64,000 bases of DNA from contig NZ_FNOI01000007.1 of the NCBI RefSeq assembly GCF_900107015.1, positions 1 to 64,000 on the forward strand. Direction: 5' to 3'. The notes beneath the pieces are model-generated. The model was not told the origin of the DNA. It searched no databases and saw nothing but the letters and a program-made list of their open reading frames with translations. Both the position numbers and the translations under genes were made by a program. The DNA is from Litoreibacter albidus (GTDB lineage Bacteria > Pseudomonadota > Alphaproteobacteria > Rhodobacterales > Rhodobacteraceae). This document shows, piece by piece, positions 17,017-25,963 of this stretch. Numbering within the stretch: the stretch's first letter is position 1; the number at the start of each line of letters is the position of its first letter.

Positions 17017-17886
17017 ATGGGGGATTTGGCCGCCTTCGTCGGGATCGTCGATGATGGGGGCTTTGCTGAATCCGCGCGGCGCAGAGGGGTGTCTGCCTCT
17101 ACGCTCAGCCGATCAGTCACGCGGCTGGAAGAGCAATTGAAGGTCATGCTGTTGCGGCGCACGACGCGATCCATCGAGATCACCCCCGAAGGCGCCGCAG
17201 TTCTGGCTGAGGCGCGCGAGATTTTGAACCGCAGCGAAGCCCTGCAAGAGATCGCTACCAGCGGACAGGCCCCCGCCGGGCCACTGCGTGTAAACGCACC
17301 GGTTCCTTACGTCTTGCATGTTCTCGCCCCGCGTCTGGCAGAATTTCACGCGCAATACCCCGGCATCCAGTTGTCTATCGACATGACGGACACGCTGGTG
17401 GATCTGATCGGCAGTCACGCAGATGTTGCCATTCGACTGGGCCAGCTGCCCGATAGCGACATGTTGCACCGCCCCTTGGGGCGCACGGCTTGGAAATTAG
17501 TGGCTGCGCCGGACTATCTTGATCGCAACGGTTGGCCCAAAACTCCAGCCGACCTCGCACAGCTGGAGCAAGTTCGGTTCGCGGCACCAGATCATATCAA
17601 CACGCTGCGCTTCGCCGGTCTGGCCACCCCAGTATCCGTGCCCCCCTCCGTGACTGCGAACAATGGGGAGGCCGTGCGCCAAATGGTATTAGGCGGACTG
17701 GGAATCGCGCGGTTTTCCGATTTCATGATCGCAGACGACATCCAAGCCGGACGTTTGATTGAGCTATTTCCCGGACAACTCGACGCCGCACCTTTGAATA
17801 TCTCTGCGCTTTACCTTACCCGCGTCTCGGGGTTGCGGCGACTGGGGGTCTTTCTTGACTGGGTGGGCAGCATTGGTGGAGGCTAA
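17017..17886 (+). CDS. LysR-family transcriptional regulator
   Basis: 289 residues. The winged HTH is at ~1-60 (LAAFVGIVDDGGFAESARRRGVSASTLSRSVTRLEEQLKVMLLRRTTRSIEITPEG), then a LysR substrate-binding fold of the small DsdC/PgrR-like branch. The frame is open far upstream; the ATG at 17017 matches the usual distance to the HTH but lacks a clear ribosome site. A start at 16927 or 16942 would add a non-family extension. Divergence from the MFS gene suggests it regulates that exporter. Confidence 0.85.
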   Translation: MGDLAAFVGIVDDGGFAESARRRGVSASTLSRSVTRLEEQLKVMLLRRTTRSIEITPEGAAVLAEAREILNRSEALQEIATSGQAPAGPLRVNAPVPYVLHVLAPRLAEFHAQYPGIQLSIDMTDTLVDLIGSHADVAIRLGQLPDSDMLHRPLGRTAWKLVAAPDYLDRNGWPKTPADLAQLEQVRFAAPDHINTLRFAGLATPVSVPPSVTANNGEAVRQMVLGGLGIARFSDFMIADDIQAGRLIELFPGQLDAAPLNISALYLTRVSGLRRLGVFLDWVGSIGGG

Positions 17887-18209
17887 GTCAAGCGAGCGCC
17901 TTTCATCATGTATAATGCTTCCGGGCAAAGCGTGGCCTCCAGAAGGTTGCTCCCCGTCAATCTTGTATAGACATATTTTTAGATGCCGGCTTTCGTGAAG
18001 CTGCACCGCAGGGGCGCGGCGCTATGTGAACGGCTGCTAAGGGCCGTTCGCGACGTTCGGCAAAGGGGGCGGATACCGATCATTCGCTGCAGGTGCTAAT
18101 TTCTGCTTCAAGGTACTGCGGTGCGGGTTCCTGTTCGAAAAAACATCGACACTTCGCGCGATAAGTGAGAGTTTGCATGTCTTGCATTTTCGCCTGTAAG
18201 GATTTCTTT
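17887..18209. other. Upstream region of the Anbu operon
   Basis: About 320 bases with no gene. It includes a 17-base match (17995-18011, GTGAAGCTGCACCGCAG) to a copy at 36009-36025 and related non-coding repeat sequence. The promoter of the Anbu operon should lie in the right half, but no clean -35/-10 pair stands out. Confidence 0.4.
17995..18011 (+). repeat. Dispersed non-coding repeat (17-base exact core)
   Basis: The core GTGAAGCTGCACCGCAG is identical at 36009-36025. In both places it is followed by diverged GC-rich sequence with GAACGGC and AGGGCCG words. Confidence 0.6.
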
Positions 18210-18989
18210 TTGCTCCTATCGATTCAAGCCCATCTCATCTACACGACTGCGCAACCGTGCGCCCTATTGCTGCAGATCGAGGCTGCGCAAGGTATCGACC
18301 AGAGATTACGCGACACGACACTTCGCATCTCGCCAGATGTTGAAACCTCGTGTGTTGATGGTGAAGAACAGGTCGGAACACGGCGTTGGGTGCGTGTGGC
18401 CGATGAGTTTGACTGCTCCTATCAAACGCAGGTCGCAGTAGATCGGCACATTGTTGAACTAGCTGATCTGGCGGCCATGCAGCTTTGCCAGCTTCCCAGC
18501 GAGGTCACAAAGTATCTCATGCCCTCACGATATTGCCACCCAGAGGACTTCCTTAATTCTGTTCCAGCCTTGTTTGGGGCGTACCGTGGTGGAGCGCTGA
18601 TTGAGAAGATGTCGGCATGGATTAAGGATCAGTTTACGTATAACAACCTTGCAAGCCATGGCGCGACAACCGCAACGGACAGCTTTGGCGCGCGTGCAGG
18701 GGTGTGTCGTGACTATGCGCATGTCTTGATTGCAATGGCGCGGGCCGTGGGCATTCCCGCCCGATTTGTCAGTGCCTATGCGCCTGATGTCAGTCCTCAG
18801 GATTTTCATGCCGTGGCAGAGGTTTACCTAGAAGGCCAATGGCATTTGGTTGACCCGACGGGCATGGCTAAGGTCAGCGAAATTGCACGCATTGGGGTAG
18901 GCCGAGACGCGGCAGACGTCTCTTTTATGACGTCTTACGGTCAGATGACGCTTAAAAAACAGGCGGTTACTGTGTCTCGCTGCGCGTGA
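18210..18989 (+). CDS. Transglutaminase-like cysteine peptidase, first gene of the Anbu operon
   Basis: 259 residues from a TTG start at 18210. That codon has AAGGA exactly 7 bases upstream and yields LLSIQAHLIYTTAQP, which matches the N-terminus typical of these proteins. The frame itself extends back to a GTG at 18165. The transglutaminase core holds the papain-like triad C166 (GVCRDYAH), H200 (DFHAVAEV) and D215 (WHLVDPTG). It is the first of two such proteins in the operon and shares only the core with the second. The family cleaves or transfers acyl groups on peptides; the substrate here is unknown. Confidence 0.85.
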   Translation: MLLSIQAHLIYTTAQPCALLLQIEAAQGIDQRLRDTTLRISPDVETSCVDGEEQVGTRRWVRVADEFDCSYQTQVAVDRHIVELADLAAMQLCQLPSEVTKYLMPSRYCHPEDFLNSVPALFGAYRGGALIEKMSAWIKDQFTYNNLASHGATTATDSFGARAGVCRDYAHVLIAMARAVGIPARFVSAYAPDVSPQDFHAVAEVYLEGQWHLVDPTGMAKVSEIARIGVGRDAADVSFMTSYGQMTLKKQAVTVSRCA

Positions 18990-19036
18990 TTAACAATTCA
19001 CATTGCTAAACATGCGACAAAGTTTAGTCTGTTTCT

Positions 19037-20464
19037 ATGGATTTAGAACGCCGCCACTTTGATGAAATGCTTTTGAGTTCAGATGGCGTCCGCGCACCGT
19101 ACGCAGAATACCAAAGGTGGTTTGCAAACGAAGATCCCTCGCGTCTTGCGAAGAAATCGAAGGAAGCCGAGGCGTTCTTTCGGCGTACAGGCATTACCTT
19201 CAATGTCTATGGCCAAGCCGCTGCCCAAGAACGACTGATCCCGTTCGATTTGATCCCTCGCATTATTGCGAACCGCGAGTGGACGAAACTGTCCAAAGGG
19301 ATCACGCAACGTGTTTGTGCCATCAATGCATTCTTGCATGACATCTATCACCGACAAGAAATTCTACGTGCGGGGATCGTGCCGACGGAGCTCATTTCGC
19401 GCAATGAAGCGTTCTTACCGCAGATGATCGGTTTCACCCCTCCGGGTAAAGTGTACACTCACATCGTTGGAACTGATCTTGTGCGCACGGGTGAAGATGA
19501 TTTCTACGTGCTGGAGGATAACGCCCGTACGCCTTCGGGTGTGTCCTACATGCTCGAAAATCGCGAAACGATGCTGCATATGTTCCCCGAACTGTTCAGC
19601 CAGATTAAGGTTCAGCGCGTCAGTGACTACCCCAAGAACCTGAGGCGCTCGCTAGCCGCTTGTGCGCCTGACCGATGCGTTGGCAAACCTACTGTGGCCA
19701 TTTTAACGCCTGGCATTCACAACTCTGCCTATTTTGAGCATTCGTTTCTCGCCGACCAAATGGGCGTCGAGCTTGTAGAAGGCCATGACCTAATGGTTGT
19801 GGACGGCCACATCGCAATGCGTACGACCAAGGGCTATAAAACCATAGATGTCCTGTATCGTCGGGTGGATGATGAGTACCTTGATCCGCTTAACTTCAAC
19901 CCCGACTCTATGCTGGGTGTGCCCGGTATCATGGATGTCTACCGTGCTGGAAACATCACGATTGCCAACGCTCCTGGTACAGGGATTTCCGACGACAAAG
20001 CTATATACTCGTACATGCCCGATATCATCGAATTTTATACGGGTGAGAAAGCGATTTTGAAGAATGTCGAGACGTGGCGGTGTTCAGAGCCAGACTCACT
20101 CGCGTATGTCCTCGAACACCTGCCAGAACTAGTTGTGAAAGAGGTCCACGGCTCGGGCGGCTACGGGATGCTTGTGGGGCCCGCGGCCAGCAAAAAAGAG
20201 CTTTCAACCTTTGCCGCCAAATTGCGCCGCAACCCAAGTAACTACATCGCGCAGCCGACGCTGTCGCTGTCGACGGTTCCCATCTTTGCCAAAAAGGGGC
20301 TTGCGCCGCGTCACGTTGACCTACGCCCATTTGCTCTCGTCTCACCCAAGGGCGTCGACATCACACCTGGCGGGCTGACCCGCGTGGCACTGAAGGCTGG
20401 CTCTCTGGTGGTTAACTCAAGTCAGGGCGGCGGCACCAAAGACACTTGGGTTCTGGAGGACTAG
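19037..20464 (+). CDS. Circularly permuted ATP-grasp protein (DUF404/DUF407)
   Basis: 475 residues, full length for the family. Conserved blocks are VLEDNARTPSGVSYMLENR, LTPGIHNSAYFEHSFLADQMGVELVEG, the DVLYRRVDDEYLDPL acidic segment, and VVKEVHGSGGYGMLVGP for nucleotide binding. Permuted ATP-grasp enzymes of this group are predicted to form amide bonds on peptides. They nearly always sit beside an alpha-E gene, here 4 bases downstream. The gene lies 47 bases after the first transglutaminase. Confidence 0.9.
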   Translation: MDLERRHFDEMLLSSDGVRAPYAEYQRWFANEDPSRLAKKSKEAEAFFRRTGITFNVYGQAAAQERLIPFDLIPRIIANREWTKLSKGITQRVCAINAFLHDIYHRQEILRAGIVPTELISRNEAFLPQMIGFTPPGKVYTHIVGTDLVRTGEDDFYVLEDNARTPSGVSYMLENRETMLHMFPELFSQIKVQRVSDYPKNLRRSLAACAPDRCVGKPTVAILTPGIHNSAYFEHSFLADQMGVELVEGHDLMVVDGHIAMRTTKGYKTIDVLYRRVDDEYLDPLNFNPDSMLGVPGIMDVYRAGNITIANAPGTGISDDKAIYSYMPDIIEFYTGEKAILKNVETWRCSEPDSLAYVLEHLPELVVKEVHGSGGYGMLVGPAASKKELSTFAAKLRRNPSNYIAQPTLSLSTVPIFAKKGLAPRHVDLRPFALVSPKGVDITPGGLTRVALKAGSLVVNSSQGGGTKDTWVLED

Positions 20465-20468
20465 CAGG

Positions 20469-21410
20469 ATGCTTGGAAAAACCGCAGGTGGCCTGTACTG
20501 GATGTTTCGCTTTTTGGAGCGTTGCGAGAATACCGCCCGCCTCGTCGAAGCGGGTTTTCGGATCGCGCTGACACGCTCCAATGATCCGGTCTCCGAATGG
20601 AAGTCGGTTGTCTCCACAGCGGGCGCGCGCAGCAATTACGACGCCAAGTATGACACCTACGAGGCCGCCTATGTGGTGGATTTTCTACTGCGAGACACTG
20701 CCAATCCGTCCAGTGCTCTTTCCGCAGTCGAGAAAGCGCGAACGAACGCGCGTATGGTCCGAACAGCGTTGACTACAGAAGTTTGGGAAGCGGTTAATGA
20801 AGGCTGGATGGGCATTAAGGAGACACTCAAGTCGCCTATCAAAGAAACTGACTTACCAGCCGTCCTCGGAGAAATTCGCCGCCATAGCGCCTTGGTTCGC
20901 GGGGCTCTGCACGGAACTATGTTGCGCAATGATATCTATGACTTCACTCAGATTGGCTTGGCATTGGAGCGGGCAGATAATACGGCGCGGATTATTGATG
21001 TAAAATATTACACATTACTACCTTCAGCCAGCTTTGTGGGCTCTACATTAGACAATGTGCAATGGGAAACCATACTAAGGTCCGTCTCTGCCCACCGGTC
21101 ATTTAGGTGGCTCAATGATGAAAACATGACGCCATCCAGTGTCGCTGACTTTCTCATTTTGGACCCCCGCTTTCCACGTTCCTTGTCCTTTTGCAGCCGA
21201 ATTCTAGAAGAGAGCCTCGGCTTTCTCGCCAAGGATTATGGCGCGCGCTTTACCTGCCACGACATGATTAGCGCACAACGGGATAAGTTACGCGAGCACA
21301 CGATTGCGACGATTTTTGACGAGGGGCTACATCAATTCATCACCGCGTATATCGACGACATCAACGCTATCGGGCAGCAGATCGAAAAAGACTATCGATT
21401 CATCGGGTAG
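20469..21410 (+). CDS. Alpha-E domain protein (DUF403)
   Basis: 313 residues of an almost wholly alpha-helical family named for a conserved Glu. Typical blocks are MLGKTAGGLYWMFRFLERCENTARLVEAGFR at the start and QIGLALERADNTARIIDVKYY in the middle. It begins 4 bases after the ATP-grasp gene, with which it is nearly always paired. It is predicted to work with the ATP-grasp enzyme in peptide modification; no activity is established from sequence. Confidence 0.9.
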   Translation: MLGKTAGGLYWMFRFLERCENTARLVEAGFRIALTRSNDPVSEWKSVVSTAGARSNYDAKYDTYEAAYVVDFLLRDTANPSSALSAVEKARTNARMVRTALTTEVWEAVNEGWMGIKETLKSPIKETDLPAVLGEIRRHSALVRGALHGTMLRNDIYDFTQIGLALERADNTARIIDVKYYTLLPSASFVGSTLDNVQWETILRSVSAHRSFRWLNDENMTPSSVADFLILDPRFPRSLSFCSRILEESLGFLAKDYGARFTCHDMISAQRDKLREHTIATIFDEGLHQFITAYIDDINAIGQQIEKDYRFIG

Positions 21411-21422
21411 GCAATTGAGACT

Positions 21423-22220
21423 ATGAAGCTGAAAATTTCACATACGACGAAATACACCTATGATGCGCCGGTCTCCTATGGCTTGCAGCAAGTGCGATTG
21501 ACCCCAACCTCGACCAAGCACCAAACGGTTTTGAACTGGAATGTTTCGATCTCGGGAGGAAAACGGGAGCTCGAATTTCAAGATCAATACCAAAACCATA
21601 CGCTGTTGGTTCAAGCTGAAGCAGGCACGACCGAAGTCTCGGTACAGGTCTCAGGCGAAATCGAGACCCATTCGTCGGATGGTGTTTTCGGAAAAGTTTA
21701 CGGATCAGCTCCACTTTGGCATTTTTGCCAAAGTACGCCACGCACAATACCTGGACGCGGTATTCACAAACTGGCCCAAAACATTCGTGCCAACGACGAT
21801 GTGTTGACCAGTCTTCACGCATTGTCAGAGACAATCCTTGCGCAGGCTCCCTATGGTGAAGCAAATACGTTTGCAGGCACAAGCGCAGAAGAGGCGCTTA
21901 CGGCCCGTGGGGGCGTCTGCCAAGACCACGCGCAAATATTTGTTTCAGCGGCGCGCGTCGCAGGTATTCCTGCACGCTACGTCAGTGGATACCTCATGAT
22001 GGACGACCGTATCGATCAAGATGCCAGTCACGCTTGGGCCGAAGCCCATATCGTGGGGCTCGGGTGGGTCGGCTTTGACGTCTCGAATGGCATTTCACCA
22101 GATGAGCGTTACGTCAGGGTTGCAACGGGCCTCGATTCACGGGATGCGGCACCGATTACCGGCATTCGCAGGGGGGCGATGGCGGAGACGATGATTGTAT
22201 CGCTGCAAATTCAGCAATAG
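21423..22220 (+). CDS. Transglutaminase family protein with N-terminal beta domain
   Basis: 265 residues. The N-terminal Bact_transglu_N domain (MKLKISHTTKYTYDAPVSYG) is followed by a transglutaminase core with triad C166 (GGVCQDHAQ), H203 (ASHAWAEAH) and D219 (GWVGFDVSNG). It starts 12 bases after the alpha-E gene. In this conserved neighbourhood the protein is thought to cut or ligate peptides handled by the ATP-grasp/alpha-E pair. Confidence 0.9.
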   Translation: MKLKISHTTKYTYDAPVSYGLQQVRLTPTSTKHQTVLNWNVSISGGKRELEFQDQYQNHTLLVQAEAGTTEVSVQVSGEIETHSSDGVFGKVYGSAPLWHFCQSTPRTIPGRGIHKLAQNIRANDDVLTSLHALSETILAQAPYGEANTFAGTSAEEALTARGGVCQDHAQIFVSAARVAGIPARYVSGYLMMDDRIDQDASHAWAEAHIVGLGWVGFDVSNGISPDERYVRVATGLDSRDAAPITGIRRGAMAETMIVSLQIQQ

Positions 22221-22266
22221 ATACGAGTTACTGTTTCGTTTTTCTATCCCGTACTGGACCAAGACA

Positions 22267-23001
22267 ATGACCTATTGCGTCGGACTAAAATTGAATAAGG
22301 GGTTGGTTTTTATGTCCGACACCCGCACCAATGCAGGCGTCGATAATTTTTCGGTCACGCGAAAAATGTTCACTTGGGATGTTCCCGGTGAGCGGGTCAT
22401 AACTCTTATGACATCGGGCAATCTGGCAACGACCCAATCGTTGATCAGCCTTCTCGAGGAACGCTCCAAAGTGGCGACGGAACGCAGCCCCTCCATGTTG
22501 GAACTGCCGACGATGTTCCAGATCGCCCGGCTTGTTGGTTCGACATTGCGAGAGGTGATTTCCGATAGCCATGCGGAGGGACAAGAAGCGTCGTCGAAAT
22601 TCAAAGCCTCCGTAATCCTAGGCGGCCAAATTAAAGGCGGCGCCCCTACGATGTTTTTGATTTACCCCGAAGGCAACTTCATTGAAGTGACGGACGACAA
22701 TCCGTTCTTCCAGATCGGCGAAGCCAAATACGGAAAGCCGATCCTTGTGAGGGCCTACGATCCTGATATGTCATTTGAAGACGCCGTTAAGCTTCTGATT
22801 GTCTCGTTTGATTCAACGATTAAGGCAAATTTATCTGTCGGGTTACCGCTTGATCTTCAACTCTACCTTCAAGACAGCTTTGAAGTCTCCGACAAGCCTA
22901 GGATCGAAGTGGACGATGCGTATTACCAAGCGGTTTCTTCAAGCTGGGGTGATGCCTTGCGCAACGCGCTGGCCCAGTTACCAAGCTATAAGATCAACTG
23001 A
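22267..23001 (+). CDS. Anbu, proteasome-type Ntn peptidase
   Basis: 244 residues. The ATG at 22267 places Thr at position 2, so removal of Met exposes the Thr1 nucleophile; Asp17 (MSDTRTNAG) and Lys32 follow in the proteasome/HslV pattern. Anbu (ancestral beta subunit) forms self-compartmentalised or open-helix assemblies and is encoded with the ATP-grasp, alpha-E and transglutaminase genes, as here. It closes the operon, 46 bases after the second transglutaminase. The frame extends back to 22195, but those codons do not belong to the family. Confidence 0.9.
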   Translation: MTYCVGLKLNKGLVFMSDTRTNAGVDNFSVTRKMFTWDVPGERVITLMTSGNLATTQSLISLLEERSKVATERSPSMLELPTMFQIARLVGSTLREVISDSHAEGQEASSKFKASVILGGQIKGGAPTMFLIYPEGNFIEVTDDNPFFQIGEAKYGKPILVRAYDPDMSFEDAVKLLIVSFDSTIKANLSVGLPLDLQLYLQDSFEVSDKPRIEVDDAYYQAVSSSWGDALRNALAQLPSYKIN

Positions 23002-23139
23002 TCGGGTATCAAAAGCAGACCTTGAGGCTAGAAATGGGTGGCGGCAAGGTCCCGCCCTGCTGACCTCGGATCGCCGAGACAGCTGCCTGGTGGGCCGAAC
23101 GGCAGCTTTCGAAAATCTGCACTGCAGCGAGTGACAGAC
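23002..23139. other. Short gap after the Anbu operon
   Basis: No gene. It contains dispersed-repeat-like sequence (GGCAGCTTTCGAAAATCTGCACTGCAGCGAG) just before the IS relic. Confidence 0.3.
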
Positions 23140-23515
23140 TGTCTTAAGTCAGCGCTTACGGGTCCAAATAGGGCAATTTGCTAAGAGAGGGCTTGTTGCT
23201 CATCGTAGCCGGCGAGGAGTGGGCGATGAGAAAGACAACGAAGAGCCTCGGCGAGATTCATCTGAAGAGAAGATCCGGATTGTGCTGGATGGGCTGCGGG
23301 TCGAGGACAGCATTGCAGAGCTGTGCCGCCGTGAAGGCATATCGCAGGGCATCTACTACAAATGGTCAAGGACTTCATGGAAGCCGGTAAGCGGCGTCTG
23401 GCAGGCGACACAGCACGTGCCGCGAACACCGATGAGGTGAAGGATCTACGTCGGGAAGCGCGTGATTTGAAAGAGGTCGTGGCGGAGCAAACGCTCGAAC
23501 TGCGGCTTCTCAAAA
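23140..23515 (+). mobile_element. IS3-type relic, copy 1 (left end plus OrfA)
   Basis: Starts TGTCTTAAGTCAGCGCTTA and contains most of an IS3 OrfA broken into two frames. The first part (EEKIRIVLDGLRVEDSIAELCRREGISQGIYYKW) is read near 23262-23365. The second (FMEAGKRRLAGDTARAANTDEVKDLRREARDLKEVVAEQTLELRLLK) is read near 23370-23513. A small deletion or insertion at ~23365-23370 causes the break. The rest of the element is missing; a second left end abuts it. Confidence 0.8.
23219..23515 (+). pseudogene. Frameshifted IS3 OrfA transposase fragment
   Basis: Helix-turn-helix OrfA of an IS3-group transposase, split into two frames at about 23365 inside the YYKW-SKEFMEAGKRR block. It is cut off at ELRLLK by the second relic. 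No OrfB core remains. Confidence 0.75.
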
Positions 23516-23671
23516 TGTCTAACGTCAGCGCTTATGTGTCCAAATAGCGTTATTTGATAAGAGAGTGTTCTTGGCTCATCGTAACCACCGAAGAGTGGAA
23601 GATGATACAGGCAAATAGAACCCGCAAAAGCGCAGGGGGAAAATCAAAATCGTGATGGATGTCCTGCAACG
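23516..23671 (+). mobile_element. IS3-type relic, copy 2 (left end only)
   Basis: Repeats the copy 1 left end with ~75% identity (TGTCTAACGTCAGCGCTTA, then CCAAATAGCG, TAAGAGAGTG, GCTCATCGTAACC). It reaches the OrfA block KIKIVMDVLQ and stops at the 3' end of the AHL synthase gene. The two copies lie head-to-tail, so one inserted into, or recombined with, the other. Confidence 0.7.
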
Positions 23672-23675
23672 CTAC

Positions 23676-24416
23676 TTATATTCCGGCGACGTGCATAATC
23701 GCGGCCTGAGAGGTGTCTCCGTCCATTGTTATCTTCGGCCCCAGCGGCAACGCTCCCATACCAAGGCGTTCTAACCAGCGCTTGAAAACGTACGGGACAA
23801 TGCCAACGACGTGTGATGCTCCCTCATCAACGGCAGCCTTAGCCATCTCTACCATCAGAAGCGATTGCACCATCATACGACGTTTAGCTGGCACGTTGGA
23901 AGAAACAAACAGCCGTGTGGCCTCCCAAACATAGTCGGCGGTCGGAGCCCGCTCGTAAAGAACATGCTGAGGTATCGTGTTTATGACACCCAATTGTGCA
24001 TCACGCAGCATGTAACTGTAGCAACCACAACGCGCTTTCGTTGGTAGAATTCTAATACCGGCCAGTATTTCACCATATTCGTGCAGCACGATAGACCTAC
24101 TTTGGGGAGTATCGTATTGATCAAACTCCATCCCATCCGTCTGCGGCAAGTCCCACGATTTAGTATCAATGAACACATGCTTCCGCGCGCGAAGAAAATC
24201 CCCATAAAGTTCGCCATGTGCGTGCGCATTGGCTACTGAAAGAACCGATGCATGAATTCTACCAGCTCCCTCATTTGCTTTAAAAATTCTGAGTGAGGTC
24301 AAGTTTTCTTGAGTTGAATGAAGGGGGGCTTTCGAGCTTTTCGAAGATGCCGGAGAAATTTCAGGTAAGGCTTTCCTTACTTGCGCATCAATGTCCTTTG
24401 GGAAGGTGTATCCCAT
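23676..24416 (-). CDS. luxI: LuxI-type acyl-homoserine-lactone synthase
   Basis: 246 residues. It makes acyl-homoserine lactone signals from S-adenosylmethionine and acyl carriers. All invariant LuxI positions are present with correct spacing: R78, F82, W88, D99, D102, R122, E165 and R168 (LRARKHVF, EFDQYDTP, AGIRILPT, VWEATRLF). It carries ~65 extra N-terminal residues rich in Ser, Ala and Lys. The gene is divergent from a membrane histidine kinase with only 50 bases between starts; no luxR gene is seen in the window. Its 3' end abuts IS relics, but the domain looks complete. Confidence 0.85.
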   Translation of the reverse strand: MGYTFPKDIDAQVRKALPEISPASSKSSKAPLHSTQENLTSLRIFKANEGAGRIHASVLSVANAHAHGELYGDFLRARKHVFIDTKSWDLPQTDGMEFDQYDTPQSRSIVLHEYGEILAGIRILPTKARCGCYSYMLRDAQLGVINTIPQHVLYERAPTADYVWEATRLFVSSNVPAKRRMMVQSLLMVEMAKAAVDEGASHVVGIVPYVFKRWLERLGMGALPLGPKITMDGDTSQAAIMHVAGI

Positions 24417-24466
24417 GTTTTTTGCCTTTAGTTTTCATGTGCTAATGTTTTCATAACTTAACAATT

Positions 24467-25963
24467 GTGCTTAGTAATGCCACAATTAAAACATCAATAC
24501 CTCCGACTGACTGCTTAGATGAAACAATAGGCCCTCAATTAAAAATCAGCCTAAGGAGCTGCCTGGCATTGTTGAATTCAACTTCCGATGAGCCTGCACA
24601 AGAGCTTGAAATCATCAAGCAACAGCGGCGTAGAGTTCGCGACTACGCAAAAGTTGGGTTGCAACTTCTTGCTCAACGCATCGTGATATATACTGTAGCG
24701 GTCGGCTTGGCAGGGTTCTACTATGACTGGCTTATTGCCGGTGCATTCTACGCTATCGTAGTCGCTTGTGAAATATACGACCTGTTCGTCTTTCGCCGGA
24801 TCATGAAGCTGCGTGTTTGGCGCGCCGCGGATTTAAGTCGTGCCATGTCGCATATATATCTCGGAACAGTTTTCAGCTCATTCGCGGTCGCTCTCTTCGC
24901 AATATCGTTTGCCTTGCAGCAGGACCCCGAGTCAGGTCACTTCATGCCAGTATTCATGCTCATTTCAGCGTCAATATTTGCAGCAATGAACAATCACCAG
25001 TTCTTGTTAGTTCTTGGTATACGTCTTACGATCTATGTCTCGGCAATTCTGCTCATTCCAATTTACGACATCTGGATCACATCCGCACCCATAACGTCAG
25101 AAGTTTGGTTGCATTTTTTTACAGTGATTTTTGTTCTGGCCTTTCTGGTAGAGCTGGCGCGAAGCTTTATGGGTGGGTACTCTGAGGCTCAAAAAAGTCG
25201 AAGCAGGCTGGAAGAAGAGCATGAGCGCACCAAAGCCGCATTCCTTGCTAAAAACCAGTTTCTGTCTACCATCAGTCATGAGCTTAGAACGCCGCTTACA
25301 TCAATCAAAGGTGCACTCGCCCTGGTCGATTCAGGCGCATTAGGTGAGTTGCCCGAAAAAGCTCGTGGTCCAATAAAAATCGCTGATCGGAACACGCACA
25401 GATTGGCCAACCTCGTCGATGACCTTTTACTTTTGCAGAAGGCGGACGGTGGAAAATTAGAGTTGACAGAAGAAGTTTTCGATCTCGGGGAGTTGGTGAT
25501 AGATGCTACGGAACTTTTCAGACCCTACGCCGAAAGCGCCAAAGTAGGCATTGAACTGAAGGTCAAGAGGGATGAGTTTTGGGTTCGAGGAGATCGCAAA
25601 AAAATTGTGCAGGTCGTTACCAACCTGCTGTCTAATGCTGCAAAGTTTTCAAATGGTCGCGGTGAAATTTTAATCAGCGTGCAAAGGGAAGGCGGCCACA
25701 TCTGTCTTCGAGTTACTGATCACGGTATCGGAATTCCCGAGGGGGCGGATCGCAAAGTCTTTGAAGAATTTGGCCAAGTTGACTCCACCGACACACGAAA
25801 GTTTCAAGGAACAGGTCTCGGTTTAAACATCTCAAAACGCATAATCGAGGCACATGGGGGGCATATTTATTACGAGAGTGTATTGGGCAAAGGCTCCACA
25901 TTCTATGTCGAAATGCTGGACACAACCCGCTACCCTTTACCCGCCAGAAGCATGCTAAGTTAG
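24467..25963 (+). CDS. Six-TM membrane sensor histidine kinase, divergent from luxI
   Basis: 498 residues from a GTG at 24467, the only early start. After a ~60-residue cytosolic N-terminus come six hydrophobic segments (~68-88, 89-109, 130-150, 158-176, 178-200, 212-232) with short loops and no large periplasmic domain. Then follow a coiled coil, HisKA with H271 (STISHELRTPL), and a HATPase domain with N (NLLSNAAKFS), G1 (DHGIGIP), F and G2 (GTGLGLNISK) boxes. No receiver domain or adjacent response regulator is present. The layout beside an AHL synthase suggests that the membrane part senses the lactone; this is inference. Confidence 0.85.
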   Translation: MLSNATIKTSIPPTDCLDETIGPQLKISLRSCLALLNSTSDEPAQELEIIKQQRRRVRDYAKVGLQLLAQRIVIYTVAVGLAGFYYDWLIAGAFYAIVVACEIYDLFVFRRIMKLRVWRAADLSRAMSHIYLGTVFSSFAVALFAISFALQQDPESGHFMPVFMLISASIFAAMNNHQFLLVLGIRLTIYVSAILLIPIYDIWITSAPITSEVWLHFFTVIFVLAFLVELARSFMGGYSEAQKSRSRLEEEHERTKAAFLAKNQFLSTISHELRTPLTSIKGALALVDSGALGELPEKARGPIKIADRNTHRLANLVDDLLLLQKADGGKLELTEEVFDLGELVIDATELFRPYAESAKVGIELKVKRDEFWVRGDRKKIVQVVTNLLSNAAKFSNGRGEILISVQREGGHICLRVTDHGIGIPEGADRKVFEEFGQVDSTDTRKFQGTGLGLNISKRIIEAHGGHIYYESVLGKGSTFYVEMLDTTRYPLPARSMLS

